Shown here piece after piece: positions 1 through 8,274 of a stretch of 64,000 nt of DNA. A program made the translations under genes and the position numbers. This DNA comes from Mucilaginibacter frigoritolerans (lineage in GTDB: Bacteria; Bacteroidota; Bacteroidia; Sphingobacteriales; Sphingobacteriaceae). Where the stretch lies: the NCBI RefSeq assembly GCF_007830615.1, contig NZ_VLLI01000001.1, positions 434,001 to 498,000 of the forward strand, in the 5' to 3' direction. The first letter of the stretch is position 1. The number at the start of each line of letters is the position of its first letter. Below the pieces are notes generated by a model. It searched no databases, had not been told where the DNA came from, and saw nothing but the letters and a program-made list of their open reading frames with translations.

Positions 1-1441
1 TAAAAACGGCATTTGGGGCGCGTTTAAAAGGATCCATAGTAGCCATAGAGGGCATCAGCAGTAATAAATCTTTTAACCCCAGGCGACTACCATCTAAGTT
101 AGCATTTACAAATAACTGGCCCAAATTAGTACTTAATGAAGCGATAGACGGATAGCTTACCTGTAATTGTTTTTGAATAACAGATTGAGGTGTTTCAACG
201 AGAAGATCATTTAGGTACGCATTTTTAGGGCCGTACAGAAATGAAGTATGAAATTTTTTGATTGCCAGACCGCTCTTTTCGCTAAAGGTGAATGTGTTTA
301 TTTTACCTGAGATGGTATCAGGGCTGTAGGCAATGTTTTCTGCATCAACATTTAGGTCGCGGATATTCATGTGGGCAAAATCAAGGCCTTTAGCTATAGG
401 TTTTTGCGCATTATTATCAAACTTAATATTATCATTGCTGAAGCTTATTCTTCCTAATGAAGCCCGCCATCCTTTACCACTCTGTGGTGATGCCACTAGG
501 GTGTCCAGCTTTTTAACTGCTTTTACCACTGTTTTTTTAACAGACTGAGGTTGGGCGAATGCTAGGGAAGCTTTAGTATCATTTAACTCAATACTTTTAA
601 TACCAACATTTTGGTTCTTCAAATCGATTTTATCTATCTGCACCAACAGCTTACCCAATCCAACCTGCGTGGTCATGTTATTGCTTTGGTAGTCAACTTT
701 TACTTTTGATATATCAATTGTGCCTAAGTTGATAACCATGCTGATAGGTTTGGTAGCGGTATCAATAGGAACTATTTTAGTTCCTCCGGCTGTTACTGGC
801 GATTGAATAATGCGCGCATCAATATCCGAAATGGTGATTTTTGGAATGGTAAATTTCATTTTATCCATATCAAAATCCTTGATACGGGTATCAAAATGTC
901 CTAACAGAAATTTTATATCATTACCTGTAATGGCATCTTTATAGGAGACATTTATTTTATCGAGAATAACCTTATCAATAGAAAACTTCATGGTTGATGA
1001 AGTGTCGGTAGGTTTTACAGGCTTTTGCTGTTCCCCCGCAAAGGCTTTTATAATGTAATCAAAGTTAAAAGCACTGTCGGCCCCACGGTTAATATTAGTG
1101 GTAATGCCTTCCAAATTTATCTCATTAATCTCCACTTTATGGTTAAACAGCTCAAATAAACTGATATCAACTTTTAATTTATCGCCTGCTAAAAGGGTGT
1201 CTTTTTTCTGATCTTCAAAATAAACATCTTCTAAAACAAGCAACTTGGGTAGGCCCAATGAAATATGACCAATTTTAACTTTAGTGTGGATTTTACCCTG
1301 TATAAAAGTAACCGCTTTATCTTTTGCAAAGTTTTGGACTGCTGGTACCTGTATCAGTATTACTATTAACAGTATGAGAAATAAGACACTGGCAATTATC
1401 CAGAGAATTGTTTTAAGGGCTATACGTCCAAATCGTTCCAA
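1..1441 (-). CDS. TamB/AsmA-like translocation and assembly protein (C-terminus cut by window edge)
   Basis: About 480 codons read without a stop from a probable TTG start at 1441 to the left edge; the rest of the gene is outside. The protein begins with a short basic stretch (LERFGR) and one long hydrophobic helix (about residues 10-30). A periplasmic region rich in short beta strands follows, with alternating phrases such as GKIHTKVKIGHISLGLPKL and LEGITTNINRG. This is the pattern of TamB/AsmA-type lipid-transfer and barrel-assembly proteins, anchored by one N-terminal helix. No in-frame ATG lies between the upstream stop and the helix, so TTG (or another non-ATG codon) must be used. In Bacteroidota these proteins usually exceed 1400 residues, so most of it is missing. 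The family call rests on architecture read by eye. Confidence 0.7.
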   Translation of the reverse strand, partial: MERFGRIALKTILWIIASVLFLILLIVILIQVPAVQNFAKDKAVTFIQGKIHTKVKIGHISLGLPKLLVLEDVYFEDQKKDTLLAGDKLKVDISLFELFNHKVEINEINLEGITTNINRGADSAFNFDYIIKAFAGEQQKPVKPTDTSSTMKFSIDKVILDKINVSYKDAITGNDIKFLLGHFDTRIKDFDMDKMKFTIPKITISDIDARIIQSPVTAGGTKIVPIDTATKPISMVINLGTIDISKVKVDYQSNNMTTQVGLGKLLVQIDKIDLKNQNVGIKSIELNDTKASLAFAQPQSVKKTVVKAVKKLDTLVASPQSGKGWRASLGRISFSNDNIKFDNNAQKPIAKGLDFAHMNIRDLNVDAENIAYSPDTISGKINTFTFSEKSGLAIKKFHTSFLYGPKNAYLNDLLVETPQSVIQKQLQVSYPSIASLSTNLGQLFVNANLDGSRLGLKDLLLLMPSMATMDPFKRAPNAVF

Positions 1442-1616
1442 GGGGATATATTTTTCAAGATAAAGATTATTTATATATATAATCAAATAACTGCCTGAAA
1501 AGTTTTTAGGATTTTAACGAAAATGCCATAAATATTTACTTATCAAATAATAAATAATAGCCTGAAAACTAGCGTTTAACAATTTGTTAGCGGCTAAATA
1601 ATAAGATGCTGATTTT

Positions 1617-2879
1617 TTATTGCTTTTTTGTCGTATTTAATAGTGTATATCCCACTAATTCGTCCCAACGCGCGCCGGCAGGGTGATAATATACCAATAG
1701 CTGGTAATCATTTTCTGTTTGGAAAAAACTGCCCTCCAAGGCTGTATCATCCTGTTTGCCAGCTTTATCAACCCAAACATAAGTGTAATCATACACACCT
1801 TGTTTTAATAGAATACTGGCGGCAAATCTATTCTTGTCCGCATAATATACCATTTTGCTGTTATCATCCACTTTGTAATCATTAAACTGGCCAACAATAT
1901 ACGGGGTACCCTCGTTTGGCGACCTTTTTGTGTTCAGCGTAAAATACATATGTGCATAATCGGCATCGGTGTGCGGGTCTGTACCATCCTGGTTAAGAAT
2001 ATAAAAGGCGCCATTTAAATCATACGAAAAAGAATAATTGGGTTCGTTCCTGTCAGGGTCAGTTAATAAGAGGATGGTATTTGATGTATCCTCACGGGTA
2101 ATGTGTAAAATACGCTCGGAGTTTAATTTTAAGGTACGGGTATCAAAATGCCTGAACTCGTTTCCGCCAGGGAAATCGTTAAGAGTAATGTCATTGTAAA
2201 TGAGCTTGGTGCCCTGGATATAAGTAGGCTGATTATTTAATTGGGCTGTTTCGCTACGGGCATTCTGCATAATAATAGTACGGACATCATTCCCCGGATT
2301 TTGTACCCGCAAAGTGCCATAATCCAAAGTGAAGTTAATCTTTTGGTTTGTAAGACGGGTTGATACATCGCCTGATTGTACTATTTCAGCACTTAAAGCT
2401 ATTTTAGGTCCGATTACATACATTCTGCGGGTAAGAATTGGTTTTGATGAATCATCTTCATAAACCTTTAAAATATAGTTACCTGCTATTTTAGGTGCAA
2501 CGTTTTGGTTGGGTAGCTTAAGTTGATAGTGGGTGTATTTTTGTACAGTAGCTACGGAATAACTAAAATCGGTTATTTTATCGTCGGTATAGTTTTTCAG
2601 GTATTCGGCAGTTGATAGGTTAGATGAGTTCCAGTTCATATCGCAATGCTCTATTGTATAACTGAAATTTTTAGAGCCACCCTGCAAATCATCAAACGCA
2701 AGTAAAAGTTTATCGCCCGAGCCTAATGTAATTGCCGGAAACGACGATTGTTTTGCTGAATTATAAAATTCAACGCTTTTTATATTGGACTGAAATACGT
2801 TATTATCGTAAGTTGATTGGGCAAAAGTATTTGCGACAATAAGCATTAATAAAACGAATAGGGGATAGGTGTTTTTCAT
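1617..2879 (-). CDS. Type IX secretion system plug protein (DUF5103 family)
   Basis: This 420-residue secreted protein has a cleavable signal peptide (about residues 1-20, ending NTFAQ). An N-terminal beta-rich region contains the LAFDDLQGG and IEHCDMNWN motifs typical of DUF5103. The middle has the phrases NFTLDYG, NDFPGGNEFRHFD and DPDRNEPNYSF, and the C-terminus contains VGQFNDY, LKQGVYDYTYVW and ETENDY-like segments. The DUF5103 family includes the Plug protein, which closes the SprA channel of the type IX secretion system on its periplasmic side. Length and motif order fit a full-length member. No other T9SS gene is adjacent, which is usual because T9SS genes are scattered in this phylum. 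It is separated from the ABC-F gene by a terminator, so it is probably transcribed alone. Confidence 0.85.
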   Translation of the reverse strand: MKNTYPLFVLLMLIVANTFAQSTYDNNVFQSNIKSVEFYNSAKQSSFPAITLGSGDKLLLAFDDLQGGSKNFSYTIEHCDMNWNSSNLSTAEYLKNYTDDKITDFSYSVATVQKYTHYQLKLPNQNVAPKIAGNYILKVYEDDSSKPILTRRMYVIGPKIALSAEIVQSGDVSTRLTNQKINFTLDYGTLRVQNPGNDVRTIIMQNARSETAQLNNQPTYIQGTKLIYNDITLNDFPGGNEFRHFDTRTLKLNSERILHITREDTSNTILLLTDPDRNEPNYSFSYDLNGAFYILNQDGTDPHTDADYAHMYFTLNTKRSPNEGTPYIVGQFNDYKVDDNSKMVYYADKNRFAASILLKQGVYDYTYVWVDKAGKQDDTALEGSFFQTENDYQLLVYYHPAGARWDELVGYTLLNTTKKQ

Positions 2880-2929
2880 TGCAGTAAATTACTAAGCAAT
2901 TAACGTAATTTACAACTATATTTTACTCA

Positions 2930-2964
2930 AAAAAAAATCTCCCGTTTAGAGGAGATTTTTTTTA
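2930..2964 (-). terminator. Rho-independent terminator after the ABC-F gene
   Basis: An inverted repeat AAAAATCTCC / GGAGATTTTT surrounds the loop CGTTTAGA and has T-runs on both sides. It lies directly after the stop codon of the 2969-4894 gene on the minus strand. Confidence 0.8.
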
Positions 2965-2968
2965 ATCA

Positions 2969-4894
2969 TTATGCTTCCAGTTCCATTATTTGTTCGGCCA
3001 GGGCCTCCCATTTTAGCTGGATATGACCCAACTCCAGTTTCTTAGCATCATAATCCTTGTTCATTTCTTTCATTTTAGAAAGATCATTGTACAATTTTTC
3101 ATCAGCTAATTTTGCTTCCAATTGTTTTATCGTTTTTTCAAGCTCTGCAATTTGCTCTTCCATTTTAGCCAGATCTTGGTTGAGTTTTTTTAATTGCTGA
3201 TGTTTATTTTCGGATGGTTGTTTTGCCGGGGCAGTTTCTTTTTTCTCTTCCTTTTTAGGTTGAGGAGCAGGAGCCGCAGCTGTTTTTGGTTCAAGCTTGC
3301 GTTTGCTATTCCAAACATCAAACTCCGCGTAAGTACCCGGATATTGTTTGATTTTTTGATCTTCGATAAACCAGATCTTATTGGCAATATTATCAAGGAA
3401 ATACCTATCGTGCGATACTACTATAAACGTTCCTTCGAACTGCTGTAAAGCCTGTATCAATATGTTTACTGATGCAATGTCAAGGTGGTTAGTGGGCTCA
3501 TCCAGTACCAGGAAATTGGCATCTGCAGTTAGCGCCTTAGCTAGGGCCACACGTGATTTTTCACCTCCTGATAATACCTTTATCTTTTTAAATACATCGT
3601 CACCGGTAAACAAAAATGAACCTAAAATAGTACGTAGCTCAGTTTCTGAATGCTTTGGAGCAAAAGATTGTAACTCCTGCAAAGCAGTGTTTTCCAAATG
3701 CAGGGCTTCCAATTGGTGCTGTGCAAAAAACGTTTGCGATACGTTGTGCCCTGTTTCTGCCTTGCCAGTAAATTCTTTATCAGCTGCAGCAATAATACGC
3801 AGTAGGGTTGATTTACCTTTACCGTTAGCACCGATCAGAGCTATTTTGTCACCTTTTTCAATTACGGCTTCTGTGTCATTTAAAATATCAAGTGCAGGGT
3901 ATTTTTTGGTGATGTGTTCCAACGTTACCACGTGCCTGCCTGATTGCTTGGTGAAACGGAAACTAAAGTTTACTGATGGGTTATCATCATCTACATCATC
4001 CACACGTTCCAGCTTATCCAATGCCTTGATACGCGATTGTGCCATTTTTGCTTTTGAAGCTTTGGCACGGAAACGTTCAATTAAGCGTTCTTCCTGTTTT
4101 ATTTTTGATTGCTGATTTTTAAACTCACCGCGCTGAATTTCTTCACGCTGTGCTTTTTCTTCTAAATAAAAAGAGTAATTACCAGCATAAACGGTTAATT
4201 TACCCTTACGCGATTCTACCGTACGGTTAATTACTTTATCCAAAAACCACCTATCGTGCGATACGATAACGATAGCACCTTCAAAAGCTTTCAAATAATC
4301 TTCAAGCCACACAATTGATGGTAAGTCCAAGTGGTTGGTCGGCTCATCCAGCAATAAGATATCAGGTGCTTGCAAAAGAATTTTGGCCAGCATTACACGC
4401 ATACGCCATCCACCCGAAAACTCACTCAATTTACGTTTGGTATCTGCTTCATTAAAACCTAAACCGGCTAAAATTTCGTGTGCCTTGTATTCAATATTGT
4501 AACCATCAAGTAGTTCAAACTCATGTTGTTTGTCACTTAGCTTATGTAAAAGGTCATCAGTATAGTCGGTCTCCAGCTTTTTAAGCAGGTTTTCAATCTC
4601 ATCATGCAATTGGTTTTGGCGCTCAAAAGCCTCCATGGCCACGTGCAAAATATTTTTATCAGATGAGTAAGAAAGTAAATCCTGATTAAGGTAACCAATG
4701 GTCAGATCCTTAGCCATTGATATAGTGCCCGAGGTAGGTTTATAATCACCTACAATGATTTTTAAAAGAGTGGTTTTACCAGTACCGTTGGCGCCAATAA
4801 GACCAATTTTTTCCCCTGGTTTTATATGCCAGTTAGCTTCATCATACAGGGCCCGTGCACCAATCTCGAACGTAAGGTTATTTATAGCAATCAT
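2969..4894 (-). CDS. ABC-F family ATPase (two ABC domains, ribosome-associated type)
   Basis: This 641-residue protein has two tandem ABC ATPase domains and no membrane segment, which defines ABC-F. Domain 1 carries Walker A GANGTGKT (residues 34-41), signature FSGGWRMR and Walker B LLLDEPTNHLD. Domain 2 carries GANGKGKS, signature LSGGEKSR and LVLDEPTNHLD. The inter-domain linker is charged and helical (rich in QREEIQRGEF-type sequence). The C-terminus, from about residue 560, is a Lys/Glu coiled coil like the C-terminal domain of Uup. ABC-F proteins act on the ribosomal E site, in translation factor or antibiotic-protection roles. Nothing nearby suggests resistance, so a housekeeping Uup/YdiF-like role is inferred. 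A TATCTTTG promoter element lies 18 bp upstream of the ATG. Confidence 0.92.
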   Translation of the reverse strand: MIAINNLTFEIGARALYDEANWHIKPGEKIGLIGANGTGKTTLLKIIVGDYKPTSGTISMAKDLTIGYLNQDLLSYSSDKNILHVAMEAFERQNQLHDEIENLLKKLETDYTDDLLHKLSDKQHEFELLDGYNIEYKAHEILAGLGFNEADTKRKLSEFSGGWRMRVMLAKILLQAPDILLLDEPTNHLDLPSIVWLEDYLKAFEGAIVIVSHDRWFLDKVINRTVESRKGKLTVYAGNYSFYLEEKAQREEIQRGEFKNQQSKIKQEERLIERFRAKASKAKMAQSRIKALDKLERVDDVDDDNPSVNFSFRFTKQSGRHVVTLEHITKKYPALDILNDTEAVIEKGDKIALIGANGKGKSTLLRIIAAADKEFTGKAETGHNVSQTFFAQHQLEALHLENTALQELQSFAPKHSETELRTILGSFLFTGDDVFKKIKVLSGGEKSRVALAKALTADANFLVLDEPTNHLDIASVNILIQALQQFEGTFIVVSHDRYFLDNIANKIWFIEDQKIKQYPGTYAEFDVWNSKRKLEPKTAAAPAPQPKKEEKKETAPAKQPSENKHQQLKKLNQDLAKMEEQIAELEKTIKQLEAKLADEKLYNDLSKMKEMNKDYDAKKLELGHIQLKWEALAEQIMELEA

Positions 4895-4911
4895 TTGGGC
4901 GCAAAGATACG

Positions 4912-4919
4912 ATTTAAAG
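4912..4919 (-). promoter_or_regulatory. -7 promoter element for the ABC-F gene
   Basis: TATCTTTG on the minus strand exactly matches the Bacteroidota -7 consensus TAnnTTTG and is followed by GCGCCC and the start codon. No clear -33 TTG was found at the usual distance. Confidence 0.5.
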
Positions 4920-4935
4920 CCGAAGGCTTAAAATG

Positions 4936-5063
4936 GAGATTAGAGATAAGTTAATTAGAGGTTAGTTTTTTGACATCTAATCGAAAATGAAGGTTAGCGA
5001 TTAGTTGATTGGAGATTACTTCTTGACTTTTAACCTAAAAACTAACCTCAAATCACTAATCTC
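4936..5063. repeat. Imperfect inverted repeat built from short recurring words
   Basis: The left arm (4936-4970) runs GAGATTAG to AGGTTAGTTTTT. The right arm (5037-5063) carries the complementary AAAAACTAACCT to CTAATCTC. Between them the words AGGTTAG and GGAGATTA recur once more (4991-5017). The arms flank the gap between the ABC-F gene and the end of the SGNH hydrolase gene. It could fold as a long imperfect hairpin. It has no coding content. Confidence 0.55.
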
Positions 5064-5071
5064 TTACCTCT

Positions 5072-5830
5072 TTAGCGAACAGCCTCCATCCAGGTTTTTG
5101 CCATCAACGCTTCACCTGCAATACTGGGGTGTACCCCGTCAAGGCTCCAATAGGCAGCTGGGGCCACCTTTAAAGCCTGATCAAATGCTGACTGATAAGG
5201 TACAAAAGCAGCGTTATATTCATTGGCAATATCACGAGCTGCTTTTCTGAACAGATCAAATGTTGGATACCATTTTTCATCAACCGCTTTAACGCCTTTG
5301 GTGGCAAATGGCTCGCAGATAACTAATTTTATATTAGGTAAAGCCTGTTTGGTGCGGTCAATTAGTTTATGATAGTCGGTAATGTAAGTTTCAATAGTAC
5401 CAGTGTAGCCACTGGTAAGTGTATGCCAAAAATCATTTACGCCAATGTGTATGCTCAGTACATTGGGTTTTAACGCAAGGCAATCTGCATCCCAGCGTTC
5501 AGCCAATTGGTAAACTTTGTTGCCGCTGATGCCTTTATTGTAAATCTGTAAGTTTTTATCCGGATGTTCCAACAGTAAATGCCCGGCTGCAAATATTACA
5601 TAGCCGTTTCCCAAAGCACTGGTATTATTGGGTGTTGATTTGGAGTGATCGCGACCCCAGTCGGTAATAGAATCGCCCTGAAAAAGGATTACATCATCTT
5701 TATCAAGATGAACCTTTTTTATATTTTCTTTAACCAAAGCTGCTGAAACAAGTTCGGGTAATGCTAGTGCTGCAATGGTTCCCACTGCTGTGTTTTTAAT
5801 AAAGTTACGACGGGTGTTTTTAGGATTCAT
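5072..5830 (-). CDS. Secreted SGNH/GDSL-family hydrolase with Tat-like signal
   Basis: This 252-residue protein opens with twin arginines (KNTRRNFIKNTAVG), then a hydrophobic segment ending at about residue 30, consistent with Tat export. SGNH blocks are in order: block I FQGDSITDWGRD (nucleophile Ser), block II GISGNKV, block III IGVNDFW, and block V DGVHPS (Asp-His). Family members are esterases or lipases acting on acyl groups, often acetyl groups on polysaccharides; the substrate cannot be read from the sequence. The length fits a single-domain enzyme. The gene is monocistronic, with repeat-rich DNA on both sides. Confidence 0.88.
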   Translation of the reverse strand: MNPKNTRRNFIKNTAVGTIAALALPELVSAALVKENIKKVHLDKDDVILFQGDSITDWGRDHSKSTPNNTSALGNGYVIFAAGHLLLEHPDKNLQIYNKGISGNKVYQLAERWDADCLALKPNVLSIHIGVNDFWHTLTSGYTGTIETYITDYHKLIDRTKQALPNIKLVICEPFATKGVKAVDEKWYPTFDLFRKAARDIANEYNAAFVPYQSAFDQALKVAPAAYWSLDGVHPSIAGEALMAKTWMEAVR

Positions 5831-5841
5831 AGTTTATATAT

Positions 5842-5981
5842 GGTTCATAGTTGATGGATCATAGATCATGGCAGATGATGAAAGCTAATATAGATATTCT
5901 TTTATATACCCAAATTGGTTTACCAATTTGTTACAAACGGTTTTTGCTTCGCTATTAACCATGATCCATCAACTATGAACC
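5842..5981. repeat. Perfect 21-bp inverted repeat separated by 98 bp
   Basis: GGTTCATAGTTGATGGATCA(T) at 5842-5862 is exactly complementary to 5961-5981. The pair frames the divergent intergenic region between the SGNH hydrolase and pyrD. A diverged copy of the word (AATTATGAATC) follows at about 5989-5999. Function unknown. Confidence 0.8.
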
Positions 5982-6020
5982 AGTTACTAATTATGAATCA
6001 AAAAAAGTAACTTCGCGCCC

Positions 6021-7067
6021 ATGTATTCTCTGATAAAACCTTTGCTTTTTAAGTTCGATCCGGAAGTGGTTCATTATTTTGTTACGGCTAATTTGAAGCG
6101 TTTTAACCGTTTTCCGGGTGGTGGTGCATTGAGTCGAGGCATTTGGGATGTTGAACATCCTTCACTCGAAAAAGAAGTTTTTGGTTTGAAATTTAAAAAT
6201 CCTGTTGGTCTTGCTGCCGGGTTCGACAAAAATGGTGAACTGATGGGCGAAATGGCCAACCTTGGTTTCGGCTTTGTTGAAGTTGGAACGGTTACCCCCT
6301 TGCCTCAACCGGGCAACGAGAAGCCGCGTATGTTCAGGCTACCCAATGATGGCGGACTAATTAACCGCATGGGTTTTAATAATTTAGGGGTTGATGTGGT
6401 AGCTGAAAGGTTAGCCGCTTTTCGCAAAAATGCCAAAGGGAAGAACAAACAATTAATTATTGGCGGTAATATTGGTAAAAATAAGATAACTCCTAATGAG
6501 GATGCTGTAAGTGACTATATTAAATGCTTTGACCGTTTATTTGATGTGGTTGATTATTTTGTGGTGAATGTAAGTTCGCCCAACACTCCTGGGTTACGGG
6601 CCCTGCAAGAAAAAGAACCTTTAATGGCGTTGTTGAATACCTTACAGCAACGTAACTCAAAAAATGGTATCAGCAGGCCAATATTACTAAAAATAGCACC
6701 TGATTTAACCAATGAACAATTGGATGATATTGTTGAAATTGTACAGGGAACTGGTATCGCAGGTATTATTGCAACCAATACTACTATTAGCCGGGAAAAT
6801 CTGGCATCACAAGATAGCCTTAAGAATGAAATGGGTGGACTAAGTGGAAAACCTCTAACACAACGTTCTACCGAAGTGATCAAATATCTTTCCGAAAAAT
6901 CAAATGGTACTTTTCCTATTATTGGAGTAGGGGGGATTCATTCGGCAGAAGATGCTTTTGAGAAATTAAATGCAGGCGCGTCACTTGTACAACTTTATAC
7001 CGGATTTATTTATGAAGGACCTGGATTGATTAAAAGAATTAATAAGAGGATATTGTCTGGTCTGTAA
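6021..7067 (+). CDS. pyrD: Dihydroorotate dehydrogenase (quinone), class 2
   Basis: This enzyme oxidises dihydroorotate to orotate in pyrimidine synthesis, passing electrons to the quinone pool. The 348 residues show the class 2 pattern: an N-terminal helical extension for membrane/quinone contact (about 1-45), [10 protein letters not shown], the FMN-site loop NRMGFNN, the catalytic-Ser segment [11 protein letters not shown], the KIAPDL and TNTT motifs, and the C-terminal phosphate-binding [11 protein letters not shown] and [12 protein letters not shown]. The length matches the family. The ATG at 6021 directly follows TAACTTCGCGCCC, a near match to a -7 element, so the leader may be very short. 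It is not in a pyr cluster. Confidence 0.96.
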   Translation: MYSLIKPLLFKFDPEVVHYFVTANLKRFNRFPGGGALSRGIWDVEHPSLEKEVFGLKFKNPVGLAAGFDKNGELMGEMANLGFGFVEVGTVTPLPQPGNEKPRMFRLPNDGGLINRMGFNNLGVDVVAERLAAFRKNAKGKNKQLIIGGNIGKNKITPNEDAVSDYIKCFDRLFDVVDYFVVNVSSPNTPGLRALQEKEPLMALLNTLQQRNSKNGISRPILLKIAPDLTNEQLDDIVEIVQGTGIAGIIATNTTISRENLASQDSLKNEMGGLSGKPLTQRSTEVIKYLSEKSNGTFPIIGVGGIHSAEDAFEKLNAGASLVQLYTGFIYEGPGLIKRINKRILSGL

Positions 7068-7132
7068 TTTTTCCAGGTTTTAAGATAACATACTTTTCTA
7101 TAATCTTAAAATCCGGAAATTATCACATAAAA

Positions 7133-7161
7133 AAATCCCACCGGTTTATCCGGCAGGATTT
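7133..7161 (-). terminator. Bidirectional terminator between pyrD and the small basic gene
   Basis: The hairpin AAATCC-CA-CCGG-TTTAT-CCGG-CA-GGATTT is followed on the minus strand by a T7 run. It ends the tRNA-Cys/58-residue gene unit on the minus strand and can also serve pyrD from the other side. Confidence 0.8.
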
Positions 7162-7200
7162 ATATATCATTAAAAGCGAATTTAATTTCCTTTGAGGGAA

Positions 7201-7377
7201 TTATTTTGCTGCAACTGCTTTTGCTAAAGCTGCGTTGTTTTTTGCTATCTGGCTGTTTTTAGGTTCAGCAGAACGGCTTCCTGGCTCAAGGTTGGTAGCC
7301 AGTTTCAAAAATTGTACTTCCAACCTGGAAGTAGTTTTGTTTTTCCTATCTTTTCTTTTTAAACGAGTAACGCCCAT
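7201..7377 (-). CDS. Small highly basic protein, 58 residues, unknown function
   Basis: ATG at 7377 to TAA at 7201 gives a 58-residue protein beginning MGVTRLKRKDRKNKTTSR. It has about 14 Lys/Arg and few acidic residues; the middle is VQFLKLATNLE and the end is an Ala/Lys-rich helix. There is no signal peptide. It starts 31 bp after the 3' end of tRNA-Cys on the same strand, with no terminator between, so both are probably made from one transcript driven by the promoter at 7493-7522 and ended by the hairpin at 7133-7161. A short lysine/arginine-rich protein co-transcribed with a tRNA suggests an RNA- or ribosome-binding role, but I do not recognise the family. Confidence 0.75.
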   Translation of the reverse strand: MGVTRLKRKDRKNKTTSRLEVQFLKLATNLEPGSRSAEPKNSQIAKNNAALAKAVAAK

Positions 7378-7407
7378 GGTGTTATTATTTTAATGTTTTT
7401 AATCTTG

Positions 7408-7478
7408 AGGTCGGGAGCGGATTCGAACCGCTGTAAAAGGTTTTGCAGACCTCTGCCTAGCCACTCGGCCACCCGACC
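7408..7478 (-). tRNA. tRNA-Cys (GCA)
   Basis: A complete 71-nt cloverleaf. Acceptor GGTCGGG pairs with CCCGACC, with discriminator T (U73, a CysRS identity base). The D stem is GCC/GGC, the anticodon stem GAGGT/ACCTT encloses loop CTGCAAA (anticodon GCA), and the T arm is AGCGG-TTCGAAT-CCGCT. CCA is not encoded. This is the canonical copy; a divergent second copy lies at 17663-17733. Confidence 0.96.
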
Positions 7479-7492
7479 CTTTTTCAAGGCTG

Positions 7493-7522
7493 CAAAAATA
7501 GTAAATATTTATTGTTGAACAA
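7493..7522 (-). promoter_or_regulatory. Promoter of tRNA-Cys
   Basis: On the minus strand TTG is followed by 19 bp and then TATTTTTG. This matches the Bacteroidota pattern (-33 TTG, -7 TAnnTTTG) in both sequence and spacing. The -7 box lies 15 bp before the mature tRNA 5' end. Confidence 0.75.
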
Positions 7523-7524
7523 TA

Positions 7525-8274
7525 CTATTTGTACGATTTTCTATTTATTTCTGAACAAAATAATGCAGTTGCTATACCAACGTTCAGTGATTCGGCTTTT
7601 CCAGTGCGCGGAATAGTTATTGCTTTGTTAATTAACTGCTCAACATCAGGTCTTAAACCATTGCCTTCATTACCCATAACTATTAACCCTTCGTTGCCAA
7701 AATTGGTAGTATAAATATTTTCACCATTTAGCATGGCACCAAAAACAGGCAATCCAATTTGTGGCAATGTGGCGGTTAAATTTGTATAATGCACATTTAT
7801 ACGTGAAAGAGAACCCATGCTAGCTTGTACCACCTTGGGATTATAAACATCAACTGTATCAACCGAACAAATAATATTATTTATGCCAAACCAGTCAGCC
7901 GTACGGATAATAGTGCCCATATTGCCCGGATCTTGTATTCCATCTAATACCAATGTGAACTTTTGTTTAAGTTGTGTGTTAGTGAGGGCGGGCCATGCCG
8001 GTATTTTCACAAGTGCAATAATATCCTGAGGAGTTTTTAAACTGCTGATTTTTTGAATATCTGTAACAGAAATTTCACATAAGTTTATTTTTCGGGATAA
8101 TTTCAGCATTTTTGGGTCGAATGACGCTGTATAATAAATAGCCTCAATGTGGTAAGAAGAATTAATAAATTCAATAACTGATTTATAGCCTTCAACCAAA
8201 AAAAGGCCATACTCTGCGCGCTCTTTTTTATGTTGTAAGGACTTTAGTAAACTGATTTGAGATTTTGAAAGCAT
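7525..8274 (-). CDS. TrmH/SpoU-family RNA 2'-O-methyltransferase
   Basis: This 249-residue SPOUT-class enzyme methylates ribose 2'-OH in rRNA or tRNA using SAM. The N-terminal substrate-binding part (MLSKSQISLLKSLQHKK, then GLFLVEGYKSVIEF) is typical of RlmB/TsnR-like members. The knot motifs follow in order: motif 1 LDGIQDPGNMGTIIRTADWF, motif 2 LIVMGNEGNGL and motif 3 IPRTGKAESLNVGIATAL. Its 5' end overlaps the 5' end of the divergent barrel gene by 10 bp if that gene uses its TTG start. The target nucleotide cannot be assigned. Confidence 0.93.
   Translation of the reverse strand: MLSKSQISLLKSLQHKKERAEYGLFLVEGYKSVIEFINSSYHIEAIYYTASFDPKMLKLSRKINLCEISVTDIQKISSLKTPQDIIALVKIPAWPALTNTQLKQKFTLVLDGIQDPGNMGTIIRTADWFGINNIICSVDTVDVYNPKVVQASMGSLSRINVHYTNLTATLPQIGLPVFGAMLNGENIYTTNFGNEGLIVMGNEGNGLRPDVEQLINKAITIPRTGKAESLNVGIATALFCSEINRKSYK

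Noticed and set aside
3381-4115. Long plus-strand open frame of 244 codons
   Set aside because: It lies wholly antisense to the well-supported ABC-F gene; its Ser/Ala/Arg-rich composition is a codon-shadow effect and no domain is visible.
6554-6883. Minus-strand open frame of 109 codons
   Set aside because: Antisense to pyrD, which has clear catalytic motifs across the same bases.
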